Assembly: GCA_000349905.1 (NCBI GenBank)
Contig: KB722738.1
Coordinates: 677,551-741,550, forward strand
Direction of reading: 5' to 3'
DNA: 64,000 nucleotides
DNA from: Volvariella volvacea V23
Taxonomy: Eukaryota > Basidiomycota > Agaricomycetes > Agaricales > Pluteaceae
Shown in pieces: positions 21,982 through 32,155 of the stretch. Made by a program: the position numbers and the translations under genes. The notes under the pieces are model-generated. The model saw nothing but the letters and a program-made list of their open reading frames with translations, had not been told where the DNA came from and did no database searches. Numbering within the stretch: the stretch's first letter is position 1; every line of letters begins with the position of its first letter.

Positions 21982-24222
21982 CTACACACGCGTCCGAGGG
22001 GAGGCCTTGCTGGTGTTCAGGTCCTTGACATCAAAGAAGATATAGATCGCGAAGGCTACTGCCAGCAAGCAAGCAGAAGCGGAAGAAATATTGTACGCAT
22101 TACACCTGTAATGCAGTAGTGAGAATCAGCCTGAACGAAAGCATAAGTGCAAATGATAACCCACCATCCATTAAATCCACCACTCGGACACCTCTCTCCA
22201 ATCATAATAAATACAAAAACTGCCCCCCACAAAACGAGCATAACTATGTCCACAAGCATCATCTTCTTTGCCCATGCCCTCGCCCTCTTCCAATCCTCCT
22301 CCATCGCCAGTCCAGCAAAAATGCTCCTCCTCTTCGGTGGCTTTTTCCTTCCCTTTTTCTTTTCCTTCTTGTGCGTCCCACCACCAGACGACGATCCTGC
22401 ACCTGCACCCGATCCCCCAGGCATAGTGCTATCCCAATCCCAATCACTTCCAAACTCTTCATCACTACTATCCTCACTACTACTGCTCTCCTCCACACCT
22501 TGCCTTCCAAACGCATTCGGATCCACAATCAAATTGACCTGCACGTCCCCCGGTACACCAGGTCCCATTCCACCATTCTTCTTCCACTTCTTCCCTCCAG
22601 GTTTATATTTCCCCTTTTTCTTTCCCATTCCCGGAAGACCTTGTATAGGCAAAACCATCATTCCATTCGCAGCCAAGGGGTTATTCTTCTTCGCAGCTTT
22701 CCTCCGTGGTGGACAACAGCAAGGTCGGCATATAAAGAGGTAAAACGTGATCAGCAATGTCAAGACCGAAGCCACGTAAAGAAGATATGCCGGCGGCTTT
22801 CCAGCAGGTGGTGGAGGTTCCTCCGTCCTAATAGCCTAAACCAAACGCTATCAAAAATCGAGAAGAGATAGCATATAGGCTAAATCCACGAACCGCAGCA
22901 GCATAAATACCAGGAACGGCAGCACCAGCAGCCAAAACCACTTGTAGCAACCTAACTAGCAATCTCTTCTTCGGCCCTTGGGTGACCAAATACCCTCTGT
23001 CATCTACCGTTCCCACCAAAGGTTTCCCGTTCTCGTCCAAAAAGTCTTCGTCCCCTTTCTTCTTCTTCTTTCCCTTCACCTTCGACCCACCGCTAGCGGG
23101 GTTATTACTAGCACCAAACACCCTCTCAAGCATCCTCATCCGCTCTTCTTTAACTGCAGGGTCTAAGGGAGGTTGGCCGTATTCCGGTGGATCTTGACTC
23201 CAAGGCACGATATCCCGATTCGCAGTACCATGAGCGGAATCATGGCTGAACGAGGGCGGCGGTGAGCGAAACGTATCGCTGAATCTTTTACTTCCAGTAA
23301 AATCGTCGGTGTAAGGATTATGAACATATCCCGGATCAAAGATGGATTTCTTTGTCCTCGTAGCACCAACGTCCATCTCGTTATTCAAGGGGTCATTTGG
23401 ATGAGAGCTTGGGATTGTACTATAAACGTCCGAAGGCGGTGGCGCTGGGTTGTTCTGGTTCCTATTCCTCCTATGGTCATTGTGCCATGAACGAGACCAA
23501 GCCGGAAACATTGAAAGATCGACCTCGTCACCACTCAGCGCGACGTGAGGTTGCGATCTAGGTGTGCTCCGTGACGGCCCCGATTGCGACAAGGAGAAAT
23601 TCAGGTGAGTGGTCGAAGGCGGGAGTGAAAATCTCCTAAGGGTGTCATGCCCCTGTGTTCCTGGGGTGGGGTGCGAATTAATAGAATTACGTGGAGTATA
23701 TGCATAATGGGTGTCGAAAGGGTGTGAATTGGAGGAAATGGGCGAGTGTGGTGGGCGATAGGCTGAAGGTGGCGCACGCAAGTCGATAGGTCCTGCTGCT
23801 GAGTCTGGTTCCGGAATGAATTGAGGTGGCAAAGGAGGGTATGAATCTGGTGGATAATGCGCAGGGTAAGGATCGCCTATTCCAGCACCGGCTTGTCGTT
23901 GCTTGAGAGTGCGAGCGTAGTCTGCCAGGTCAAGAGCTTCTACGGAGGATTCAGAAGCTTCTCTCCGAGAATGTCCAGCACCTTGATTTATGAAATGCGA
24001 GTGTTGTGCTGGGGGATATCTAGAGAAGTCCTGGTCGAAGTGTAACGGCTGAGGATCGTAGTTGTCATCAAAGGCACCGGGTAGCCGTCTTGTGTTATCT
24101 CTGTTAGTGGGAGAACGGTTCGGACCTGATGAGGGTGTAGGATCAAATGGCTCAGGGGACCAAGGTCGCCGGCGGAAATGGGATCGGGGAGGGGGACTGT
24201 CTAGATGATCATCTGAATACAT
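21982..24222 (-). CDS. Four-segment membrane protein with long disordered N-terminus
   Basis: Three exons, 24222-22894, 22835-22165 and 22105-21982; phases close to 707 residues. The first ~400 residues are Pro/Ser/His/Asn-rich and disordered, so cytosolic and probably regulated by phosphorylation. A membrane core follows with four hydrophobic segments: LLVRLLQVVLAAGAAVPGIY, YLLYVASVLTLLITFYLFIC, MLVDIVMLVLWGAVFVFIMI and SACLLAVAFAIYIFFDV. Segments 2 and 3 are separated by a loop with a Gly/Lys-rich run and an acidic Ser/Asp run. Segments 3 and 4 are joined by a cysteine- and NIS-containing loop that could be glycosylated. The four-helix layout recalls MARVEL-type proteins, but I cannot prove that. 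It diverges from the HYPK-like gene. Confidence 0.75.
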
Positions 24223-24826
24223 AGTGTCGAACACAAAATGAAACGAGATAATGTAGATTTGAATGCAGAGTAAAGGCCGTCTCAGAGTCGTTACAGAGTC
24301 GTTACAGAGTCGTCAAAGGTGTCGTTATAGCGTCAAATGTCATAAAGCAGTCGTAGAATGAGTGTCTGTAGGCGCTTGAAGCCGAATGCGGGGCTGGGTC
24401 ACTCCCGAGCGTATGCTGTCGCAGGAATCGTAGCAATGAATGCTAATGCTCGACGAGATCGCCAGATAAACGAACGGGATGCCAACGAGGCGGTGTGTAG
24501 CGGAGCAGGGGAGAGGTGTGTTATGGGACCGTGAGAAAGCAGTATGATGAGCGGGGAGGTGGTGCCTTTTCGGGGTAATACAGGATTTGCTTTGCTGGGC
24601 TTGATTCGAAATTATTCGACTCCTGGACCGGTGCTCTTGGTCGTGTAGCAAATATGGCTCGCAGAGCGAGTTTTTGTCGAGTTGTGTGCGATGTTGTCCG
24701 GCTCGCGAGCTGATAAGATTACGCTGTACAGGCGACCCACGTGCGTGCTCTTCTCTCCACCCTACTGGTAGCATCACCACCGGTACATAATTCTGACACA
24801 ATAACCTAGCCCACGCACACCAAAAA
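24223..24826. promoter_or_regulatory. Divergent promoter region, membrane protein / HYPK-like gene
   Basis: 604 bases between two divergent start codons. Near the minus-strand gene lies an 11-base direct repeat (annotated separately). No other gene seen. Confidence 0.5.
24283..24315. repeat. Three tandem copies of an 11-base repeat
   Basis: CAGAGTCGTTA occurs at 24283 and 24294, and once more with one change (CAGAGTCGTCA) at 24305. It lies about 60-95 bases upstream of the minus-strand start codon, where transcription-factor sites are expected. Confidence 0.7.
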
Positions 24827-25258
24827 ATGACACGGCCGAGTGCAAGCAACGGACGACCAGAGCCAGAGGTCATCCTCAACGTAAGTCGACCGCGCATTTC
24901 CAGCCCTAGCCCGAGCACCAAACCTTCCTCCCATCCACACCGATGCGGCGTGCATTCCAGTTCTCCGATGCAGAAGGAGTGTCCTACTCGAAGACCAGAC
25001 TCGAAGAGGCTTTTCGCGCTGGAGGCCTGCTAGAAAAGAATCCTCCCAAAGCTGCTGGCGCCACAAGCCATGGCAAACGAGAAGACGTAGATTTGATCGT
25101 GAGCCGTTTGTCCGCTGCAGATACCCGTTCGGTTTGCCAATGACCCGCAGGTGCATGAATTCGAGATCACACGACAGCAAGCGGAGAAAGTTCTTGCTGA
25201 GCATGGAGGAAACGTGACAAAGGCTCTAGAGGCACTGATAACTCCAAAATCACTATGA
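24827..25258 (+). CDS. HYPK-like UBA protein, probable NatA partner
   Basis: Three exons, 24827-24880, 24961-25098, 25151-25258; 99 residues. The last exon (EFEITRQQAEKVLAEHGGNV, then TKALEAL) has the pattern of the HYPK UBA domain: an acidic/aliphatic start, 'R-Q-Q-A-E-x-x-L-x-x-H-x-G-N' and 'KALEAL'. In other eukaryotes HYPK binds the ribosome-associated NatA N-terminal acetyltransferase and tunes its activity. The preceding basic/helical segment (RLEEAFRAGGLLEKN) fits the region that contacts the catalytic subunit. Small size and a three-exon layout fit the family. A NAC-alpha-type UBA protein is the alternative, but the length is too short for NAC. Confidence 0.7.
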
Positions 25259-25407
25259 TCAGATCCTGTCTGCGCGATCGCTTGATAGCCGTAGGGCGGT
25301 TAATGCACCAAGTGTCGCGACATGTATTAGAGGCTCAAAACACACCAAGGAGTTGTTAAAGACGGGATATTAGATCTATTATGGGCAACAACAACTAAGT
25401 TAAATCT

Positions 25408-26922
25408 TTAAGCGCCATTAGCATCCCCCTCAGGATTCTTCTTCAGCATGCCCCGCAGTGTTGTCATAACCCTCTGTGTGTGCTCCTGCTTATTTCGAAT
25501 AACCTTCTTAGCGGCCATCTTGGAAGAAGCTCCCTTCCTCCTCTCCGACGCAAAGTCCACAGCAGGCTTCCTAGGAGCGGGATCTTGAGCAATGTAATCC
25601 TCGCTTCCTGGGGTATGAGGGTTGCTCCTGCTAAATGCCGAGGCTTCATCCGCAACGACCTCAGCAGCGATCCTAACAGCCTTGAGACCCTGAGCATTCC
25701 TTCCAACAACTCTGGGTGGCGTGTCCAATATCAACCCGCGGGTGGCAGGTCGTAGGTAGGCTGTAGCCTTGTTAATAGATGTGGATTTGTTAAGGCCTGG
25801 TTCTTGGTTGAAGTCAAACAAGGGTATCTTTCCAGGTGTCCTCTTTCTGGAGGCAAGGGCGATAAGACCACCATAACCCGTGACATATGATGGTTCATGC
25901 ATTCTAACCGCGTATCTCGACTCATAAGACTTGGGCTCAAAGTTGTGAAGTATCCAACCAGGCTGAGGCTTAGTGTGGAAGTAGGAGTCGATAGGCGATG
26001 GATGGCTGTATGTCAAAGCTGCGTTGGGATGAGGCTGTTGAGCGATTTTGGTGGACCCAGCGGCCTTGAACTCCTCAGCTGTTTGGGCTTCGATGAAGCG
26101 CTGGTGATGGCCCACGGTTGGATCTTGAGCGAGGTCGTAGAGCGATTTGTCGCGTAGATTGCTATTTTTCCTTGCTGCCTCTTCAATATGAGTCTTGAAG
26201 GCGGGTCTAAGCTCACGCAGCTTGCGGAGGTAACGAACGAATTCCCTTCGGGACATAGCTTCGAGGTTTGGAGTAAGGTGTCGCTCCCCGGATCTTGTGT
26301 CACTAGTACGGTTGGCGCCATACTGTCCCGGTCCTCGGGTGCCTAGACCCGTGAGGTCCGTAGTGGTCGGTATGCGCGACTCGTCTACCACGGACTGCGC
26401 TTCCTGAGCCTCTGCATGCCTAGCCGCAACACCACCGTCAATTGTGTGGTCCTCTTCCGGACAGAAATCCGAGTCCAACAACCACTGAGTCTGCGCGACA
26501 CCCAAACTCCTCTGCCAGGGTGATGGAGTATTCACCTTCGGTAACGTTCCCATCTCGTCAATCCTTTTAATAAACCGAACCTGGTTCTCCGCGTTGTTCC
26601 ATTCCGTGAACTGCGCAGGAGATTCAAAATTTGTCAAGGAAATAAACGCATTTTTTCTTCGTAGAGCAATAGGACGCTTGAGGCCCCAATCGCCGCGGTG
26701 TGCATTGGCTGGTGGTGCAGAGTAGGTTTGACGAATTGCCGGGTCGTATGATGCGAACCGCGAGCTACGGAGGAGTTTGGCGAAAGGAGATGCAGGCTTG
26801 TGGACTATGACATTGCTGATAGCGGTGGCGGCTGCCGAGGTCGTTGCTGCTGTGGACATTGCAGCGCTATAAGACACGACCAGACGTTTTTTCAGTTGAC
26901 GGCTCTTGCCAAACTTGGTCAT
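25408..26922 (-). CDS. MRP51: Mitochondrial small-subunit ribosomal protein MRP51
   Basis: Single exon, 504 residues from the ATG at 26922; a second in-frame ATG 21 codons in (26859, MSTAATTS) could be the true start. The segment SPFAKLLRSSRFASYDPAI, then DWGLKRPIALRR, FESPAQFTEWNNAENQVRFI and later MSRREFVRYLRKLRELRP, is characteristic of the fungal MRP51 family. These proteins belong to the 37S mitochondrial ribosomal subunit and were linked in yeast to translation of mitochondrial mRNAs. The basic, acid-poor N-terminus suits a mitochondrial targeting signal. The C-terminus is basic (ASSKMAAKKVIRNKQEHTQR). Its start lies only 23 bases downstream of the stop of another minus-strand frame. 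Confidence 0.88.
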   Translation of the reverse strand: MTKFGKSRQLKKRLVVSYSAAMSTAATTSAAATAISNVIVHKPASPFAKLLRSSRFASYDPAIRQTYSAPPANAHRGDWGLKRPIALRRKNAFISLTNFESPAQFTEWNNAENQVRFIKRIDEMGTLPKVNTPSPWQRSLGVAQTQWLLDSDFCPEEDHTIDGGVAARHAEAQEAQSVVDESRIPTTTDLTGLGTRGPGQYGANRTSDTRSGERHLTPNLEAMSRREFVRYLRKLRELRPAFKTHIEEAARKNSNLRDKSLYDLAQDPTVGHHQRFIEAQTAEEFKAAGSTKIAQQPHPNAALTYSHPSPIDSYFHTKPQPGWILHNFEPKSYESRYAVRMHEPSYVTGYGGLIALASRKRTPGKIPLFDFNQEPGLNKSTSINKATAYLRPATRGLILDTPPRVVGRNAQGLKAVRIAAEVVADEASAFSRSNPHTPGSEDYIAQDPAPRKPAVDFASERRKGASSKMAAKKVIRNKQEHTQRVMTTLRGMLKKNPEGDANGA

Positions 26923-26945
26923 TCCTCCGGCGGGATGGTGCCGGA

Positions 26946-27307
26946 TCAAATCGCGCGGAGCTCTCGGCAAGGACCGCGGTCCTTGCCGAGTTGTATAAAA
27001 TTGGCCCACCGCGCGGTAGCAAAGTTTTCAACCCTCGACGTCCAAATTACTGTCTCATCCGCTTGCAAAATGTGTAGTTTTTCTTCTTTCGGGGAGGGGA
27101 CGGCAGGTTTTGGTTTTTCGTTGACGGATGGATGGTCCAGACAAGCGTCGTAGACGAAACTTGTTATGAGCTCCTCAAAAACAATCTTTGCTGATCGCTT
27201 CTCCCTCTGGTCGAGAGGCAAGGACGCAGGATCACCTGGAAGAGCTTACATTCGTTACTACTTGCTCCTCGCATTCTCATCTAGACATTAATATGTGCGT
27301 CTGCCAT
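26946..27307 (-). CDS. Small conserved-looking protein upstream of MRP51, unknown function
   Basis: A minus-strand frame ending at TGA 26948-26946 has a strongly protein-like sequence: REKRSAKIVFEELITSFVYD, then ETVIWTSRVENFATARWANF and IQLGKDRGPCRELRAI. It opens with no ATG, so a first exon is needed. One solution is ATG at 27307 (MADAHIN), a donor at 27286 and an acceptor CCAG just before REKRSAK, giving about 84-90 residues. The donor (GTCTAG) is weak, so the start is uncertain. An acceptor 30 bases earlier (TTCCAG) would add GDPASLPLDQ. No family recognised. The stop codon is 23 bases from the MRP51 ATG on the same strand. Confidence 0.5.
26963..26990. repeat. 28-base perfect palindrome
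   Basis: Two 14-base arms (CTCGGCAAGGACCG and its exact complement) with no spacer. It lies inside the end of the small upstream frame, about 40 bases before the MRP51 start. In RNA it would form a strong hairpin with a small apical loop. Confidence 0.9.
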
Positions 27308-28617
27308 TAGTGTGCTGTACTATAATGCTGTTATCTAGGTGGTGCAATCAAAAGATGATTCGAACACTGATGTGTCCACAAGAGCCTCAGAATCGCACGT
27401 TGGGTGAGTGATCTGTTCCCGCTCCACCCCTTTTCTTATCTCCATCGGATTGTGTGGGCCGATGACGATAATCCTGGTAAAAGCACAAACCCCGTTCCTC
27501 GCTCCTGAGAGGGATCCTGAACTGAAAGGAAAAGAGCCACAGAAAAAACGTGGTTTTTTTCTCTTTACAGTTTGAATACATTGACAGGCATCGTCGTACG
27601 ATGGCTGGGTTTGGGTGTAGAGATAAAGGCGAGGCTGAGGCCCACACTGATGACCGTTCTTCCACCCTTCTTTTGCGTTCTCCTGAATTTGATTGTGGCA
27701 CTGACACACGTTTATCTCTGAACAGTCTTGGTCGGTGTGGGCATGTTCTTGTTTGATGGATGGTGTCCCTGATAAGCGACGGAAGGGTGATTATACGACT
27801 TTCGTGTGTCAACAAGGGCCATATGGTGCACCCGAGCCTGCAGAGCGGGCGCGCTTCGGTTCCCTCTGCTCGGGGCAACGTTCCCACTGGGTGCTGCTCG
27901 TACGAGGGACAGTATACATTGTTATGCATCAGTGTCTACGACAATCCTAGCACCAGGTCGAAAGGAGACGTGGTAGGAATAAATGCCACAATCATATGGT
28001 GGGCTGGCATTGGTGACCTGATCTAACGAGTTTCTACACCGTGGGAACAAGTCGCACAATTTCGGGTGGGAAAATCGCCCATTCAAGGAGGCTGTTACAT
28101 AATTTCCCAGAAAGGATATTGCAACCCTGACCAAATTGCAACAATTTCGCCGTCAGCGTCTCCCTTCCTCTTCACCGGTCTCCCCTCCTCGCTGCCCGTC
28201 TCGTCGTCCAGCAGCCAGTCGCGGTCGTGTCCTCCGTTCTGCTCGTCCAAAATTCATATTACGAACGTCTAGAGCGCTTTGTTCGACTCAGTTATTAATT
28301 AACTTAGACCTCTTCCCCTATTCTATATAGGTAACCGTCCATTTTCAACTGTCAGAATCCACGCTCCAGGCTCAACCCTACATTGCGCCTCTTCTCCTCT
28401 GACCTCCAACATCCAACTCACATCCTCTCCTTTCTTCACCCAACTTCATACAGGTCCTTCTACTCCGCATCAGGCGGCCTAATTTCAACCTATTACTCAT
28501 CGGCAACCAAGTAACCCACCCACTTGAACCAAAAAATCCCCATCGTCTCACAGACACCCGTTGCCAAACTATACCTCCGCACTTTATCTTACTTCATCCT
28601 CTCGGTAGTTGGCCATC
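27308..28617. promoter_or_regulatory. Divergent promoter region, small gene / sugar-nucleotide transporter
   Basis: 1.3 kb between divergent genes. The last 500 bases before 28618 are pyrimidine-rich (CT-rich runs, TCTTCTCC), a common feature of strong fungal promoters and long 5' leaders. No credible gene inside; short frames on both strands lack motifs. Confidence 0.5.
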
Positions 28618-30620
28618 ATGGTTCTGACCTCTCGCGGTCCCTCCTTAAATTTGGCGGTTTCTCCCCTTCCTCAGGAGATGCATCTTCGCCCCCACCCGAC
28701 TGTGCGTTCCGCCTCCCCGGCATTCAGCTCTGCGCCCTCAAGTCCACGCTTGTCGCCTCTCATGCCTTCGCCGTCAATAAACTACAACATGAAGGGGTTT
28801 GAGTCAGTACCCAGTAGCCCTCAAACGGATTCCTCCACCCCGACCATCTTCGGGCTCCCCCTGAAATATGTCTCGTAAGTCATTGTACTCAACAAGGCCT
28901 CCAGCGGCTGTCCTGCGCAGTCCTTTCGTTTCATTATACTCATCCTGGTTTCTGCACCTTATCCAGGCTCGTCACGCTTGCTGTTCAGAATGCGGCACTG
29001 TCAATTGTCATGCACTACTCCCGAGTGTCAACGCCTCCGGCGCTAGCTTATTCTCCTGCATCGGCAGTGCTTCTTAACGAGCTTCTCAAAGGGACAATCT
29101 CTTTCCTTATGGCTCTCTCACGCGTTCGTGTCCATGGCTCCGACTTGTCCTGGCAGCAGAGACGGTCCTTCTGGGGATGGCTCCGCACATTGCCCTTCCC
29201 CTGGACAGCCGCCTTTTGGGGCGTATGGGCTGAAGTCTTCAGCCCCGATTGCTGGAAGCTCTCCATCCCGGCCATCCTCTACGTCATTCAAAATACTCTA
29301 CAGTTCGTCGCAATCAGTAATCTCCCCGTCGCGACCTTCCAGGTCACCTATCAAATGAAGATCCTTACGACTGCCGCATTCTCTGTGGCGCTTCTCAGGA
29401 AGAGGCTCAGTTCGACGAAATGGCTTTCCTTGTTCTTCCTTGCAATCGGTGTCGGCATTGTTCAAATTCAGACATCCTCCACAGTCGGACACGGTCGTGT
29501 GACTAAGGACACGCCTGTTGGCAGCGCGCACGACTTCCACATGCACGTTATGAACCCTTTCAAAGGTTTTATGGCAGTTACGATGGCATGCTTTACGTCC
29601 GGATTGGCAGGTGTTTACTTTGAGATGGTGTTGAAGGGCTCCAAAGCAGATCTTTGGGTGCGCAACGTACAACTCTCGCTCTTCTCCCTCATTCCCGCTC
29701 TTCTACCTATCATCTATTCCTCGCGTCCCGCGGATTCTCAAGGCTTCTTGTCCGATTTACTCCGCAACTTTGGTGGATGGGCTTGGGCGACAGTGGGGAT
29801 CCAGGTCTTTGGTGGTCTGATAACTGCTGTCGTTATCAAGTACTCGGACAATATCCTCAAGGGCTTTGCTACGAGTCTTTCGATTATCCTCTCCTTCCTT
29901 GCCTCTGTTGCCCTCTTCGACTTCAGCATTACGCCATCGTTCATTATTGGTGCTACTACCGTCCTTGCCGCAACATGGATGTATAATCAGCCAGCACTCC
30001 CGGAGCCCCTGCCAACCGTCCAACCCGGGAAAGGATCCTTATCATCGGCGGGCAGCTCGTCTGGCGGATCCGGCAAAACAACACCTTACCCTGGAACTCC
30101 AATACTCTCCGATGCTCCACCTATCATCTTGAGCCAATTCTCGCGCAAAAAGTCGAGCTCTTCATTATCTTCGCCACAATTGGGTAGCCCACGTGTCTTG
30201 GCCAGTGCACTTTCATCTTCAACCAACCTCCATCAACAGTACCAACACCCTCCCTCGGGTACAGTTGCGGTGGATACCACGGAGCTATTGAGTTTGAACG
30301 ATGACGAAGGTGTGGTCTTACTTGGTTCTGCTTCTAGCATTGCTGCTAGCGGTGGAGCATCAGGGATCGCGCTTGGACCTGGAGGTGGAGCTGTAGGAGG
30401 TTTCACATTCACGGAGATGCTGGATACACCGAGATACCACGATGCGCCGTATGGATCGCCCTATGGATCACCGTATACTAGCAGGCCCCCATCCAGAGTT
30501 CCGAGTAGGGTTCCCAGCAGAGCACCAAGTAGAGCCGCAACACCCTCACCGCCGGCTTCAGCTTCAGCTTCATCCTCGAACGGTTGGCTGGCGGTGAACG
30601 GAGGCAGTGGACACTCATGA
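28618..30620 (+). CDS. Nucleotide-sugar transporter, SLC35A / UDP-galactose transporter family
   Basis: Two exons, 28618-28874 and 28967-30620, joined through a split serine codon; 636 residues. It is a multi-pass Golgi or ER antiporter that swaps nucleotide sugars for nucleoside monophosphates. Family hallmarks: LKYVSLVTLAVQNAALSIVM at the first membrane segment, SPASAVLLNELLKG, then FVAISNLPVATFQVTYQMKI followed by LTTAAFSVALLRKRLSSTKW, and late LITAVVIKYSDNILKGFATS. This order fits the CMP-sialate/UDP-galactose branch. The N-terminal 80 residues are a Ser/Pro-rich cytosolic extension. The C-terminus adds about 240 residues of Ser/Gly/Pro-rich tail with short repeats (YGSPYGSP; VPSRVPSRAPSR), well past the usual ~330-400 residues. 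The substrate cannot be told from sequence. Confidence 0.88.
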
Positions 30621-32155
30621 ATGGCGACCAGATGGATGTGATAGAAGAGGGGGTGATGATCTGGATATCGCAGTCGTGGTCGTTTGTAGTGATGATCATG
30701 ATTTATGGGAATGATGGAAATGACGATGATCTCTTTTTTGCTTCTTTCATGAATATATCCCTTAATCATCAAACACTTTTACGCTTAGTTCACTTGCACA
30801 AAAAGTCTTCACCATCAACCACCTTATTTTAAAACTTGACATTCCCGTGACGACATAGGAGGGCAGTTTTATTCTACTTTCTTTTGCGCACCTTTTTTTG
30901 CTGTGTTCTTTTTCGGATATCTGAATTCCTTTGCCCTCACACTGTGGTTAGTATACTCACGATATACGATTATTTTCCAACACCTCTTCGTGTCTCCCCT
31001 CTTCACTGGGTTGTGGGTTTACCTTAGCATTAGCATCTTCATTATCTCCCCTTCTCCTATCTTAATTGCCTCTTCTCTATGGGTTGTGATCGATGGTTTT
31101 TCCCTGTTTTAAGTAGCTTGCTTTTTGGCTCATTGGTACGTATATTCATACCCAAGACGACAATTACCCTATTATTCCGCTTCAAGTTCCTTGTTTTTTT
31201 ATCGCTCCTTTTCTTTTTAGCCCTACCCTAGGCCTTACGATATCTCTTTGCCAGTGCTTATTCTGCATGGAATTCCATACGAACCGATATCTCTATCAAA
31301 TCGCGGTGTTCGCGATCACCGGACGCAACGACGGATTTTCGATTCCAGAGGGATCTATCCGGGCCCGGTTTCACATGCGTGCACGCCGCTGCGCGTGCTG
31401 CGGATGGAGACGACGGGAAGATCTATACCATTCAATTTGCCAGCGATAACCAACGATGATACAGCATCTGCACCCATTTGACACCGGGGGTAGTGGTGAC
31501 GAGAACTCTCTCGGTATTGGATCCCCACACTTCCCGCCGCCCTGGTGGCACCTGTTGTCGGCTCCCCTTTTTCCCTTCCGTCCTTTTTATCACTTTGAAT
31601 ACCCCTGTTGATAGTAATGTTGGGCAATCCTTGTTAAGAATTTACGCGAATTATAATGCTGATACGTGTATGACATTCAATACCGGTCATTAAACTCGCT
31701 GTTCGTGCTGTGGACCTTTTTCACAACAAGAAAAATGCCTCAAGGAATGTTCCCCTGTCAATCGAATTAGGCGTTGTGGGCGTATATATATACCTAAATA
31801 CTCCCTTCCGTTTGTTCCGTCTCTTGTTGTGCCTTTATGATCTGCCTCATGGATGTGTGCACGTGAGAATGCTGCTTCAGTAATAAAAAGCCCTGCGAAA
31901 TGACCATATATCCGCGAGATGAATATGTGGATTACTACAAGTACAGGTATAGTAGCTTCAATAAGTTTCTTAATTAATGTTATCCAAGGCAAAGCTGTCC
32001 TTGAAGTTCTACAGTGACTCCAAACTTGACATTGTCCCGAAATCTGGTGTTCCTCAAATGAATATAGTACACGGTGGCCAATCTATAGGTGAGTCCAATG
32101 GTGTGAAAAACTGGTCGGTACGGGCTTTCTGATTATGATGTCTGACCCGAAAAGA
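30621..32155. other. Intergenic region between convergent genes
   Basis: 1.5 kb downstream of the transporter and of the second F-box gene, which converge here. Mostly T-rich, terminator-like DNA. A stretch at about 31260-31500 is more GC-rich and open in several frames, but has no motif or start that I trust. Confidence 0.45.

Noticed and set aside
22119..22871. 250-codon plus-strand frame
   Set aside because: Antisense to the four-segment membrane gene, whose reading is supported by phase-consistent introns and hydrophobic segments.
31248..31693. Small genes downstream of the sugar-nucleotide transporter
   Set aside because: Several frames are open by chance in a GC-rich patch; no start, motif or splice pattern agrees.
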